A stretch of 64,000 nt of DNA from Hymenobacter ginkgonis. GTDB lineage: Bacteria; Bacteroidota; Bacteroidia; Cytophagales; Hymenobacteraceae. Positions 26,140 through 34,431 of this stretch are shown here, piece after piece. The notes under the pieces were generated by a model, which saw nothing but the letters and a program-made list of their open reading frames with translations, did no database searches and was not told the DNA's origin. Where the stretch lies: NCBI RefSeq assembly GCF_009755225.1, contig NZ_WQKZ01000001.1:1054001-1118000 (forward strand), read 5' to 3'. A program made the translations under genes and the position numbers. Position 1 is the stretch's first letter; the number at the start of each line of letters is the position of its first letter.

Positions 26140-26379
26140 AATGGCGGCTTTTATACCAAAAGTTGGGGTGATGGTTGATGGGGCAAAATTGAGCCGTGCT
26201 CCCCGCATCAAACGACAACATTTGTTATTAAATAGCCTCCGCCAAGCCCAACCACGCCGTTTCGGGCACCGAGGACGACCTCGCGTATACCAAACAATAC
26301 GGAGTCTGGTAAGTATGCCTATAAGTGCCCTGCACTAATCGACTAAGCAGCGTGGCAAGGCTTTGCCAAAAGGAATGCC

Positions 26380-27948
26380 CTACTGCCAGCCGCCGCCCAG
26401 CGCATGGTACAGGTCCGTGATGGCCTGGCGCTGCTGCAACTGGTCATTCACCCCATTTAGCTGGGCTTGCAGCAAGCTTTGCTGAGCCGTGAGCACTTCG
26501 GTGTAGTTGGCGAAGCCGGCACGCAATAGTTCTTGGGTATAGTCAACGGCTTTGTTGAGGGCCGCCAACTGCTGCGCCCGAATGCGGGCCTTGTCGGTAG
26601 CGCTTTGGTAGGAAAACAGCGCGTTAGAAACCTCCTGGCCAGCCGTAAACATTGTTTGCTGGTAAGTATACAGGTATTCTTGCTGCAAAGCCTGCGCGCG
26701 AGCCAGGCGCAGCCGGTTGAGGCCTTGGTTGAAAACTGGCTGGGCCAAACCGCCCACGAGGCTAGCAAAGATGGCCGTGGGCGAAAATAGGTTTTCGAGG
26801 GTAGTGCTGGTCAGGCCGCCGTTAGCCGTGATGGTAAAGGAGGGGTAGAAGTAGGTGCGCGCCGCGTTGGTTTGCTCGAAAGCTGCCTCGAAAGTGAACT
26901 CAGCCTGCTGCACATCGGGTCGGTTGCGCAGCAGTTGGCCGGGCACCCCGGTTAGCAGCGGCGGCGCCGGCTCCTGGCCCCCCAGCGTGCCGCGCTCCAC
27001 GGGGCCGGGCGCCCGGCCCAGCAGCGTGGCAATCAGGTTTTCGGTTTCGCGAATGCTGCGCTGCAAGTCCGGGATGGTGACTTCAGCGGCGTAGCGGTTG
27101 GCCTCGCTTTGCACTACGGCCGCCCCCGTTACTACGTCGCCTTCGAGCAGCAGCTTCATCGTTTCTACGTCCTTGATGCGGTTCTGAACCGTCTGGCGGG
27201 TTATTTCCAGCTGCGCATCCAGGGCCAGCAGTGAGTAATAATTATCCGCAATGTCGGCGATGAGCTGGGTTTGCACCACGCGCCGGTAGGCTTCGCTTTG
27301 CAGGAGCCCTGCTACGTACGAGCGCTTAGTACTGCGCAGCTTGCCCCACACATCGGCCTCCCAACTGCTGCTCAGGCCCAACAGGTACTGGTGCGCGGCG
27401 CCCCCCGTCACGATGGACGATTGGTCGGTTGTGGTCGTGCCGGTGCCGGTAGTCGTGCCGCCCGTAGTCGTGCCACCCCCGGTAGTCGTGCCCCCGCCCG
27501 TGGTGGTGCCGCCCCCGGTAGTGGTGCCCCCGCCGGTAGTCGTGCCGCCCGTGGTGGTGCCGGTGGTGGTGGTGCTACCCCCCGTGCCGGTGCTCACGTA
27601 GGCCCCACCCACCCGCGAGAGGGTAGTGGTAGCGCGCCCCGTCAGGCTGGGTAAAAAGGCCGCCCGGCTCTGGGCCAGCAGCGCCTGGGCCTGGGCAATG
27701 CGCGCATCGGCTACCTGGAGGTTGCGGTTGTTGGCCAAGCCTTCGGTGATGAGCTTTTGCAGAGCCGGGTCGGTAAACAACTGCTGCCAGGGGCGCGCAG
27801 CCAGGGTAGTGGTATCGGTGGTGGCTGCGTCGCGGTATAGGCCGGTAGTAGTGCTTTCGGGCCGGCCATACGGGTGCAACAACTGGCAGCTGCCAGCTGC
27901 CAGCAGGAGCAAGGGCGTAAGGAACCGGAAAAAACGGGGGGTAGTCAT
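26380..27948 (-). CDS. RND efflux outer-membrane factor (NodT/OprM type) with Thr/Gly repeat insertion
   Basis: TolC-like outer-membrane channel of a tripartite efflux pump. A lipobox ends at Cys21 (LLAAGSC). Two related halves follow with the conserved FTDPALQKLITEGLANNRNL start and coiled-coil helices. Residues 121-174 are a low-complexity block of TTTGGG units inserted between the strand ending SRVGGAYVSTG and YLLGLSSSWEADVWGKLR, the place of the first extracellular loop in OprM-like proteins. The DNA behind it (27427-27588) is an in-frame tandem repeat. The total of 522 residues exceeds relatives by about the length of that block. Third gene of the efflux operon. Confidence 0.92.
   Translation of the reverse strand: MTTPRFFRFLTPLLLLAAGSCQLLHPYGRPESTTTGLYRDAATTDTTTLAARPWQQLFTDPALQKLITEGLANNRNLQVADARIAQAQALLAQSRAAFLPSLTGRATTTLSRVGGAYVSTGTGGSTTTTGTTTGGTTTGGGTTTGGGTTTGGGTTTGGGTTTGGTTTGTGTTTTDQSSIVTGGAAHQYLLGLSSSWEADVWGKLRSTKRSYVAGLLQSEAYRRVVQTQLIADIADNYYSLLALDAQLEITRQTVQNRIKDVETMKLLLEGDVVTGAAVVQSEANRYAAEVTIPDLQRSIRETENLIATLLGRAPGPVERGTLGGQEPAPPLLTGVPGQLLRNRPDVQQAEFTFEAAFEQTNAARTYFYPSFTITANGGLTSTTLENLFSPTAIFASLVGGLAQPVFNQGLNRLRLARAQALQQEYLYTYQQTMFTAGQEVSNALFSYQSATDKARIRAQQLAALNKAVDYTQELLRAGFANYTEVLTAQQSLLQAQLNGVNDQLQQRQAITDLYHALGGGWQ
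27427..27588 (-). repeat. In-frame minisatellite coding for Thr/Gly repeats
   Basis: Degenerate 15-18-bp units on the minus strand encode (GG)GTTT repeatedly. Unit length is a multiple of three, so gain or loss of units keeps the reading frame. The units differ by synonymous changes (for example GTAGTCGTGCC versus GTGGTGGTGCC on the plus strand). Confidence 0.85.
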
Positions 27949-28015
27949 TAGGCTGAATTTGATGCGTATACGCGGCCTTGCAGCGGCGGGGTGGGGTAGG
28001 GCCCCGGCCGAGCTG

Positions 28016-31000
28016 CTACGCCACGGCGGGCTCGGGCTCGCGCTTGTCTTCGGGCTTTTTCTCGCCCTCGGGCGGGGCGGGTGGGCCCCCTTCCACCTCT
28101 TCTTTTTCGAGTTGTTCCTGCGTTTTAGGGGGGCCGCTTATGCGTTCCTGCAACCCTTCAAAAATCATGAAGAGCACCGGAATAAAGAACACCCCGATGA
28201 GCGTGCCAAACACCATGCCGCCAATAGCGCCCGCCCCGATGCTGCGGTTGCCGTTGCCGCCCGCGCCGCTGGCAAACAGCAGTGGCATCAGCCCAAAAAT
28301 GAAAGCGAACGAGGTCATCAGAATCGGCCGCAGGCGGGCCTTGGCGCCTTCGAGGGCCGCGTCTACGATGCTGAGGCCGTGGTCGCGGCGCCGGGCCAGC
28401 GAAAACTCGATAATCAGAATTGCGTTTTTGGCCAGCAAGCCGATGAGCATAATCACCGAAATCTGGAGGTAGATGTTGTTGTCGATGCCGAAAATCTTGG
28501 CAAACAAGTACGTGCCGCACAGGCCAATCGGAATCGAAAACAACACCGCAAAGGGCAACAAGTAGCTCTCGTACTGCGCACTCAGCAGCAGGTACACGAA
28601 TATCAGCGACAGGGCAAACACGTAGAGCGACTGCCGCCCGCTGTTCTGCTCTTCGCGGCTGATGCCCGAAAACTCGAAGCCGTAGCCGGCTGGTAGCTTC
28701 TGGGCCGCTACCTCCTGCACGGCCACCAGCGCCTGGCCCGAGCTAGTAGTAGCGTTGGGCGAGCCGTTGACCGAGATAGAGGTGAAGAGGTTGAAGCGCG
28801 AGAGCGTTTCGGGCCCATAAATGCGCTTGAGGGTCACAAACTCGGTGATGGGCGCCATGGCGCCGGTAGTGGTGCGCACAAATATTTTGCTCAGGCCCTC
28901 GGGGTTGGCCCGGTAAGCGGTATCGGCTTGAATCATTACGCGGTACTGCTTGCCAAACTCGTTGAAGTTGGAAGCGTACGAGCCGCCGTAATACACCTGC
29001 ATCGCATTCAAGATGTTGGCCGTAGTCAGGCCAGCTTCTTTCACCTTGGGCACGTTCACCGTCAGCTGGTACTGCGGAAAGCCGGGGTTGAAGGCCGTAG
29101 TGGCGTACTGAATCTCGGGCCGCTGGCTGAGCGCGGCCAGGAAGTCCTGCGCCACCTTGTAGAACTCGGCCGTCGTGTGCCCGCCGCGGTCTTGCAGCTG
29201 AAACGTGAAGCCGCCCGTTTGCCCAAAACCCGTGATGGTAGGCTGCGACAAGCACCGAATATCGCCGGCCCGGATGTGCGCCGTGAGCTGGTTTATCTTC
29301 GTGATAACCTGCTCGTTGTTCATATCCTTGCGTTGGTCCCAGGGCTTGAGGCGCACAATCACCATGCCGTAGGCGCTGCCGCTGCCGGCCAGGAAGTTCT
29401 GGCCCGTGATGCGCAACGTGCCCCGCACCGCCGGAATGGTGCGCACCAGGCTATCAACTTCCGTATTCACGGCCGTGGTGCGCTCTAGGGTGGAGGCGGG
29501 GGGTAGGGTCACGTTCACGAAAATGGTGCCCATGTCCTCGTTCGGCACGAAGCTGCTCGGGGTGCTCGTCATGAGCACGTACAGCCCCACGCCGAAGCCC
29601 GCTACCCCTATCAAAGCCAGCCACTTGCGCGCCATTAAGAACTGCACCGCCCGCGTGTATTTGCCCACCAGCGCATCGTAAGCCGCATTAAAGCCCACGC
29701 TGAAGCGCTGCATAAAGGTCTTTTTCTCGGCTTTCTTGTCTTCCTCGTGGTGCGGTGGCTTCAGGAACAGCGCGGCCAGGGCCGGGCACAGCGTGAGGGC
29801 GTTCACGGCGGAAATCAGGATGGCGATGGCCAGCGTGATGCCGAACTGCCGGTAGAACACGCCCGTCGAGCCCGTGAGGAAGGTGACGGGTAGGAACACC
29901 GCCGACATCACGAGCGTGATGCTGAGAATAGCGCCGGTTATCTCGCTCATGGCGTCGATAGCGGCCTTGCGCGGCGAAGTATAGCCGCCTTCGAGCTTGG
30001 CGTGCACGGCCTCGACCACCACAATAGCATCATCGACCACAATCCCAATGGCCAGCACCAATGCAAAGAGCGTCAGTAGGTTGATGCTAAAGCCAAAAAC
30101 TTTAAGGAAGAAAAACGTGCCGATAATCGACACCGGCACCGACACGCCGTGGATGATGGTGGAGCGAAAATCTTGGAGGAAAATAAAGATTACCAAGAAT
30201 ACCAGCGCAAAGCATTCTATCAGGGTATGGATTACTTTATCAATCGATGCGTCCAGAAAGTCGTTGATGTTCACCAGGTTGGTGTAGTGAATGCCGGCCG
30301 GAAAAGACTTCTCGGCCTCGGCTAGCACCGCAATAGATTTCTCGATAACGTCGCGGGCGTTGGAGCCCGGCGTTTGGTTGACCGAAATGCCCACCGACGG
30401 CTTGCCGAAGGTGGCGCTGTTGCTGTTGTAAGCCTGCGCGCCCAGTTCGATGCGGGCCACGTCTTTGAGGCGCAAAAGCTGGCCCTGGGCCGTGCCCTTG
30501 AGCACGATGTCGCCGAACTGCTGCTCAGAGAGCAGCTTGCCGGTGTACTTGATGACGTATTGAAAGCTTTGGTCGGAGTTTTCGCCGAATTTGCCGGGCG
30601 CAGCCTCCACGTTTTGGTCGGCCAGCGCAGCCGATATGTCGCTGGGCGTGAGGCCATAAATGGCCATCACATCGGGCTTAAGCCAAATGCGCATGGCGTA
30701 GTCGCGCGAGCCAAACGCGTTGGAGTTGCCTACCCCCGTTACCCGCTTAATCTGGGGCACGATGTTAATCTGGGCGTAATTCTGCAGAAATGTTTGGTCG
30801 TAGGCGGGGTTGTCGCTGTAGAGTGCAAATATCAACAGGTTGCTGCTCTGCTGCTTACGCACCGTTACGCCGGCCAATGTTACCTCCTGCGGCAGCAGGC
30901 TAGTGGCGCTGGCTACCCGGTTTTGCACGTCTACGGCGGCTTGGTCGGGGTCGGTGCCCACGTTAAAATACACCTGGATAGTGCCCGCGCCGTCGTTGGT

Positions 31001-31246
31001 AGCCGTGGAGGTCATGTAGGTCATGCCTTCCACGCCGTTTATCTGCTCTTCTAGCGGCACCAGCACGCTTTTGAGCACTACGTCGGCGTTGGCGCCCGCG
31101 TAGCTGGCCGATACCTGCACCGTGGGCGGCGAAATATCGGGGTACTGCGCAATGGGCAGCGACACCAGCCCCAGCACCCCCAGCAGCACCAGGATAACGG
31201 AGATGACGGTGGAGAGCACGGGGCGCTCGATGAATACTTTTAGCAT
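28016..31246 (-). CDS. RND efflux pump, HAE-1 (AcrB) type
   Basis: Inner-membrane proton-driven drug exporter of 1076 residues, the usual length. The N terminus MLKVFIERPVLSTVISVILV is the family-typical first helix. The proton-relay aspartates are visible in the fourth helix (GIVVDDAIVVVEAV), and the loops SATSLLPQEV and FGSRDYAMRIW are conserved. The C-terminal cytoplasmic tail is Glu/Lys/Pro-rich. It lies between the adaptor and outer-membrane-factor genes; a 25-bp inverted repeat is placed in the 137-bp gap to the adaptor. Substrate spectrum cannot be told from sequence. Confidence 0.96.
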   Translation of the reverse strand: MLKVFIERPVLSTVISVILVLLGVLGLVSLPIAQYPDISPPTVQVSASYAGANADVVLKSVLVPLEEQINGVEGMTYMTSTATNDGAGTIQVYFNVGTDPDQAAVDVQNRVASATSLLPQEVTLAGVTVRKQQSSNLLIFALYSDNPAYDQTFLQNYAQINIVPQIKRVTGVGNSNAFGSRDYAMRIWLKPDVMAIYGLTPSDISAALADQNVEAAPGKFGENSDQSFQYVIKYTGKLLSEQQFGDIVLKGTAQGQLLRLKDVARIELGAQAYNSNSATFGKPSVGISVNQTPGSNARDVIEKSIAVLAEAEKSFPAGIHYTNLVNINDFLDASIDKVIHTLIECFALVFLVIFIFLQDFRSTIIHGVSVPVSIIGTFFFLKVFGFSINLLTLFALVLAIGIVVDDAIVVVEAVHAKLEGGYTSPRKAAIDAMSEITGAILSITLVMSAVFLPVTFLTGSTGVFYRQFGITLAIAILISAVNALTLCPALAALFLKPPHHEEDKKAEKKTFMQRFSVGFNAAYDALVGKYTRAVQFLMARKWLALIGVAGFGVGLYVLMTSTPSSFVPNEDMGTIFVNVTLPPASTLERTTAVNTEVDSLVRTIPAVRGTLRITGQNFLAGSGSAYGMVIVRLKPWDQRKDMNNEQVITKINQLTAHIRAGDIRCLSQPTITGFGQTGGFTFQLQDRGGHTTAEFYKVAQDFLAALSQRPEIQYATTAFNPGFPQYQLTVNVPKVKEAGLTTANILNAMQVYYGGSYASNFNEFGKQYRVMIQADTAYRANPEGLSKIFVRTTTGAMAPITEFVTLKRIYGPETLSRFNLFTSISVNGSPNATTSSGQALVAVQEVAAQKLPAGYGFEFSGISREEQNSGRQSLYVFALSLIFVYLLLSAQYESYLLPFAVLFSIPIGLCGTYLFAKIFGIDNNIYLQISVIMLIGLLAKNAILIIEFSLARRRDHGLSIVDAALEGAKARLRPILMTSFAFIFGLMPLLFASGAGGNGNRSIGAGAIGGMVFGTLIGVFFIPVLFMIFEGLQERISGPPKTQEQLEKEEVEGGPPAPPEGEKKPEDKREPEPAVA

Positions 31247-31270
31247 AAGGGTATAAAGAGGATTTTGTCA

Positions 31271-31371
31271 GTACGAGCGCCGCGCGGCAATCGCACCAGA
31301 ACGAGCTAGGTAAACAGGGCGTGTAGCGCGAGCAATCACGGGCTGATGCGATTGCCGCGCGGCGCTCGTAC
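31271..31371. repeat. Perfect 25-bp inverted repeat inside the efflux operon
   Basis: Arms 31271-31295 and 31347-31371 (GTACGAGCGCCGCGCGGCAA then TCGCA, and its exact complement) around a 51-nt spacer, between the adaptor gene and the pump gene. It is unrelated in sequence to the GAACGTC family. Its position within an operon suggests a transcript-processing or partial-termination role, or a small mobile palindrome. Confidence 0.85.
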
Positions 31372-31383
31372 CGGCAGAAGGCG

Positions 31384-32580
31384 CTACCCCGCCATCTCGG
31401 TCTTGGCTTGCTTCACCACTTTCGGGCGGATTTTCGTTCCCTCCTTCAGCCCGCTGATGCCTTCAACCACCACTTGCTGGCCTGCTTTCAGGCCTTTTTG
31501 CACCACAAACGAGCCACCATCGGGGGTAGGCGTGACGGTAATATCGACGGCGTGGGCGGCCGGCTGGTTGGCACTGTCGCGGCCCACCACGTAGGCAAAG
31601 CGCTTGCCTTGTAGCTCATACGTAGCACTTTGCGGGATAAGCAAAGCGTTTTCCATGGGGCGCAGCGTGCGCACCGAGCCACTACCCCCACTGCGCAGCA
31701 GCCCCTGCGGATTGGGGAAAATGGCGCGGAAGCTGCTGGCGCCAGTTTCGGTATTCACCTGGCCAATGGCGGTTTCGACGCGGCCGGGGGAGGAGTAGAG
31801 CGTGCCATCGGCTAGCACGAGGCGCACGTCGGGCACCTTGGCCAGCTTGTCTTGCAGGGTATTGCCGGGGCGGCGACGCGTGAAGTCCAGCAACGCCTTT
31901 TCGCTGAGCGAAAAATAAGCGTACACATTGCCGGTGCTCGACACCGTGGTAAGCGGGTCGGTGGAAGTACTGCTTACTAGGCTACCTATTTTATTCGGAA
32001 TTGAACCCACAATGCCATTCACCGGGCTTGTAAGGTCGGTGTAGCCCAGGTTGGTGAGGGCATTGGCGAGCGTGGCGCGCGCCTGCGCCAAGGCAGCCAG
32101 CTTTGATTGCAGCGTGTAGCGTGCGCCCTCCAACTCGTACTTACTGATGATGTTGCGCGCCACTAGCGGCTCTACCTTGGCCACGCCCATGCGGGCGGTG
32201 TTCACGTCGGCTTCGGCCGTTTTGATGCCGGCGCGCGCCGTGCGCACATCTTGCTCGTACTGCGGCGCACTGATGTGAAAGAGCCGCTGGCCCTTCTTCA
32301 CGCTGGCGCCCTCATCCACGTAAATGGACTCGACGTAGCCATCAACCTTGGGCCGGATTTCGACATTTTGCTGGCCTTGGATGGTAGCCGGGTAGTCTTG
32401 GTAGAGCGTCACGGTGTCGGGGCGCACCACCAGCACGGGGTAGTCCTTCACTACCTTGGGGTCGTCCTTATCCTTCCCGCCGCCTTTGCCAGCGGCGCCC
32501 TCTTTCTTGTTGGAATTGCAGGCGGCGACGCTCACTAGCGCCAGGAGCGCGGCGGCGAAGCTTGGCAAATAATTGCTCAT
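31384..32580 (-). CDS. RND efflux periplasmic adaptor (membrane fusion protein)
   Basis: Lipoprotein adaptor of 398 residues linking the pump to its outer-membrane channel. Signal with lipobox LALVSVAAC (Cys21), then an acidic/basic Lys-Gly-Asp linker, the biotinyl-lipoyl half motif (IQGQQNVEIRPKVDGYVESI), an alpha-hairpin (about 115-175), the second half (YTDLTSPVNGIVGSIPNKIG), and beta-barrel and membrane-proximal domains. ATG at 32580 was chosen over one 13 codons upstream because it starts a proper signal peptide. First gene of the efflux operon; no dedicated regulator is adjacent. Confidence 0.94.
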   Translation of the reverse strand: MSNYLPSFAAALLALVSVAACNSNKKEGAAGKGGGKDKDDPKVVKDYPVLVVRPDTVTLYQDYPATIQGQQNVEIRPKVDGYVESIYVDEGASVKKGQRLFHISAPQYEQDVRTARAGIKTAEADVNTARMGVAKVEPLVARNIISKYELEGARYTLQSKLAALAQARATLANALTNLGYTDLTSPVNGIVGSIPNKIGSLVSSTSTDPLTTVSSTGNVYAYFSLSEKALLDFTRRRPGNTLQDKLAKVPDVRLVLADGTLYSSPGRVETAIGQVNTETGASSFRAIFPNPQGLLRSGGSGSVRTLRPMENALLIPQSATYELQGKRFAYVVGRDSANQPAAHAVDITVTPTPDGGSFVVQKGLKAGQQVVVEGISGLKEGTKIRPKVVKQAKTEMAG

Positions 32581-32731
32581 AATAGTAAAGCTGCTTGGCG
32601 GGGGCAGGTTAGCTCGCACTGGGTATGCAGAGGAGCTAACTTTCCCGGCAGAAGCCGCTATACGTCCGATGGCAGGTTCATGGTTAAATCATACCCAATC
32701 CCTGCTGCCAATTGCCGCGCCTCTCGCCGCT

Positions 32732-32962
32732 TTAATGGTGGTGATGGCCGGCCGAGGCTGGCTTGCCAAATAGGTTAACGAGCGACCCCACCACAAACAG
32801 CGCGGCCCAGCACACATACAGCCAGCCGTAGCCCACTGGTAGCGGCCGCGCCACCAAAAAGCGCAAAATCAACTCGGCGCCGCCGCTCATTATCAAGCCC
32901 GTGAAGGCAATGAACTGCCACGAATTGAAGCGGGTAGGGCGGTAGAGCTTGGCGAAATCCAT
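32732..32962 (-). CDS. Small membrane protein of unknown function
   Basis: I do not recognise this 76-residue protein. It has two likely membrane helices (FIAFTGLIMSGGAELILRFLV and GWLYVCWAALFVVGSLVNLF) and ends in four histidines (SAGHHHH), which might bind metal. The ATG at 32962 (MDFAKLYRPTRFNSWQF) is preferred over the upstream ATG at 32992. It lies upstream of the efflux adaptor on the same strand but 151 bp away, so it may be separate. Coding probability is supported by normal codon use for the window. Confidence 0.65.
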   Translation of the reverse strand: MDFAKLYRPTRFNSWQFIAFTGLIMSGGAELILRFLVARPLPVGYGWLYVCWAALFVVGSLVNLFGKPASAGHHHH

Positions 32963-33137
32963 GGGGGTAGGGCAAGGGAAAATAAAAGACAAAGAAAAAG
33001 CTGAACCACCCGTCGCGGCTCAACTTCGGGGCGGCACGCGCGTACAACGAGTAGCTGGCCCGCGCAAAGGCTGGTGTAGGCCGGCTGCTACTAGTGGGCC
33101 GGCCCCGTAGTCCCGTATAACATCCCACCTCTGTATT

Positions 33138-33563
33138 ATGATTCTCAGCGACGAGTTATTTGACCAAGACGCCGACCAGGCCAACGCCACCGGCCAAAAG
33201 CAGGAGCCAGCCAACCAGAACCCCACCAACAAAGTGGGCGCTGGCAATGAAGAGCTCGAAAAGCAGCGCGACTACCAGCGCGACCAGAGCAACAATAAAA
33301 ACAGCGACGATGCCAGCGCGCACCGCAACATGGGCGCCAACGGCTACACGCAAAACAGCGAGCAGAAAGACCAACTGCAAAATCTGCACATTGGCGGCGG
33401 CGAAGGCGAACCCCAAGGTGGTAATAACCACTCCGATAGCGACCCTGGCCAAGGCCCTGGCTTTGCCGTGGAGGGTAGCTACGAGCTTGGCCCCGGCATC
33501 CGGATGCACGAGCAAGAGTTGGGCTCCGACGCTGCCGATGGCCCCGCCGAAGTGCGTAATTAG
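33138..33563 (+). CDS. Highly hydrophilic, probably disordered small protein
   Basis: A 141-residue protein made almost entirely of polar residues (Asn, Gln, Asp, Glu, Gly, Ser), with no Cys or Trp and no hydrophobic core: for example SDELFDQDADQANATGQKQE and QRDQSNNKNSDDASAHRN. I know no family for it. The composition resembles desiccation- or stress-linked hydrophilins, which would fit a Hymenobacter-like host, but that is inference. It is followed 27 bases later by a 21-bp stem-loop, so it seems to be a single-gene unit. Confidence 0.65.
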   Translation: MILSDELFDQDADQANATGQKQEPANQNPTNKVGAGNEELEKQRDYQRDQSNNKNSDDASAHRNMGANGYTQNSEQKDQLQNLHIGGGEGEPQGGNNHSDSDPGQGPGFAVEGSYELGPGIRMHEQELGSDAADGPAEVRN

Positions 33564-33590
33564 TAGTCCTCCCTGCGCTTAATTCCCTAG

Positions 33591-33638
33591 AAGCCCCTTG
33601 GGCGGCTTAGCCCGCGAGCTAAGCCGCCCAAGGGGCTT
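33591..33638 (+). terminator. Terminator with 21-bp stem
   Basis: Perfect arms (AAGCCCCTTGGGCGGCTTAG and its complement, extended one pair inward) with a 6-nt loop, followed by TTTT. It lies 27 bases after the hydrophilic-protein gene. Confidence 0.8.
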
Positions 33639-33717
33639 TTGGCTGAATGCAGTTAGCGGCGTAATTTGCGCCCGCCCGCCCAGCGCCTACTGCCCGGCCG
33701 CGGACTTTTCTGCTTTT

Positions 33718-34323
33718 ATGAACCCTCTTTCTACTTCGCGTATGCCTGCCGCGCTGGCAGTAGCCAGCTACTCTACAAGTAGCCAGCGGGTGCTACTAGC
33801 CGCGTGGCTACTGCTAGCGGCCGGGCTAGCCAGCAGTAGCCACGCGGCCGCGCCGGTAGCAAGCACGGGCACTGGGCTGACTACGGCGGCCATCCCAGCC
33901 CGTAAAATATCCCTAAAGCAAACCGGCAAGCCCAAAGCAAGTAAGGTGCCGCCGCGTGTGGCCCCTGCACCGGCCAAAAAAGTAGTTGCCCCGCCCGCTG
34001 CTACCCCGCTGGTTCGGGCGCAGGCGGCCACGCAGCCCGTAGCGCTCGCGCCGCCTGCCACCCGCACTCAGGCTGGCCGAGTACTTGACGAAGCCGGCCA
34101 ACCGCTGGTGGGTGCCACCATTATGTTGCAAGGCAGCACTAAAGGCACCAGCACTGACGCCAATGGCAGCTACTCGTTAGAAGTGCCCTCGGGCGAAAAC
34201 ACGTTCATTTTTGGGTATGGCGGCTACGAAGACGAAGTAGTGAAGTGCCACGATGGCCAGCCCCTGACCGTGACGCTGCTGCCTACCCCCGGCAAAGACA
34301 AGATGCGCAAAAAGCGCCGCTAG
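33718..34323 (+). CDS. Exported protein with carboxypeptidase-regulatory-like domain
   Basis: A 201-residue protein with a signal-like N terminus (RVLLAAWLLLAAGLASSSHA), a long Ala/Pro/Lys-rich linker (about 45-120) and one C-terminal carboxypeptidase-regulatory-like beta-sandwich: AGRVLDEAGQPLVGATIMLQ then GSYSLEVPSGENTFIFGYGG. This domain is usually fused to SusC-like receptors; here it stands alone. The tail is basic (KDKMRKKRR). The ATG at 33718 was chosen because the frame's earlier ATG at 33598 lies within the terminator stem. A 44-bp-stem inverted repeat follows 15 bases after the stop. Confidence 0.78.
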   Translation: MNPLSTSRMPAALAVASYSTSSQRVLLAAWLLLAAGLASSSHAAAPVASTGTGLTTAAIPARKISLKQTGKPKASKVPPRVAPAPAKKVVAPPAATPLVRAQAATQPVALAPPATRTQAGRVLDEAGQPLVGATIMLQGSTKGTSTDANGSYSLEVPSGENTFIFGYGGYEDEVVKCHDGQPLTVTLLPTPGKDKMRKKRR

Positions 34324-34338
34324 GCCCGTAGCTAGCTG

Positions 34339-34431
34339 CACCTACCACCGCTCATTAACATCAAACCCTTGGCGCTGATTACAGTAGGTAATCAGCGCCA
34401 AGGGTTTGATGTTAATGAGCGGTGGTAGGTG
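34339..34431. repeat. 44-bp perfect inverted repeat (hairpin, 5-nt loop)
   Basis: Bases 34339-34382 pair without mismatch to 34388-34431, loop AGTAG. It lies 15 bases after a stop codon and has no T tract. This is far longer than an intrinsic terminator needs. The inner sequence includes TTAACATCAAACCCTTGGCG and its complement. Confidence 0.9.

Noticed and set aside
27427..27588. Regular short repeats resembling a CRISPR array
   Set aside because: Units of 15-18 bp are contiguous without spacers and are in frame with the efflux-channel gene, so this is a coding minisatellite.
33598..33717. Upstream start for the carboxypeptidase-regulatory-like protein
   Set aside because: This ATG is within the stem of a terminator and the added residues contain no signal peptide; the ATG at 33718 fits better.
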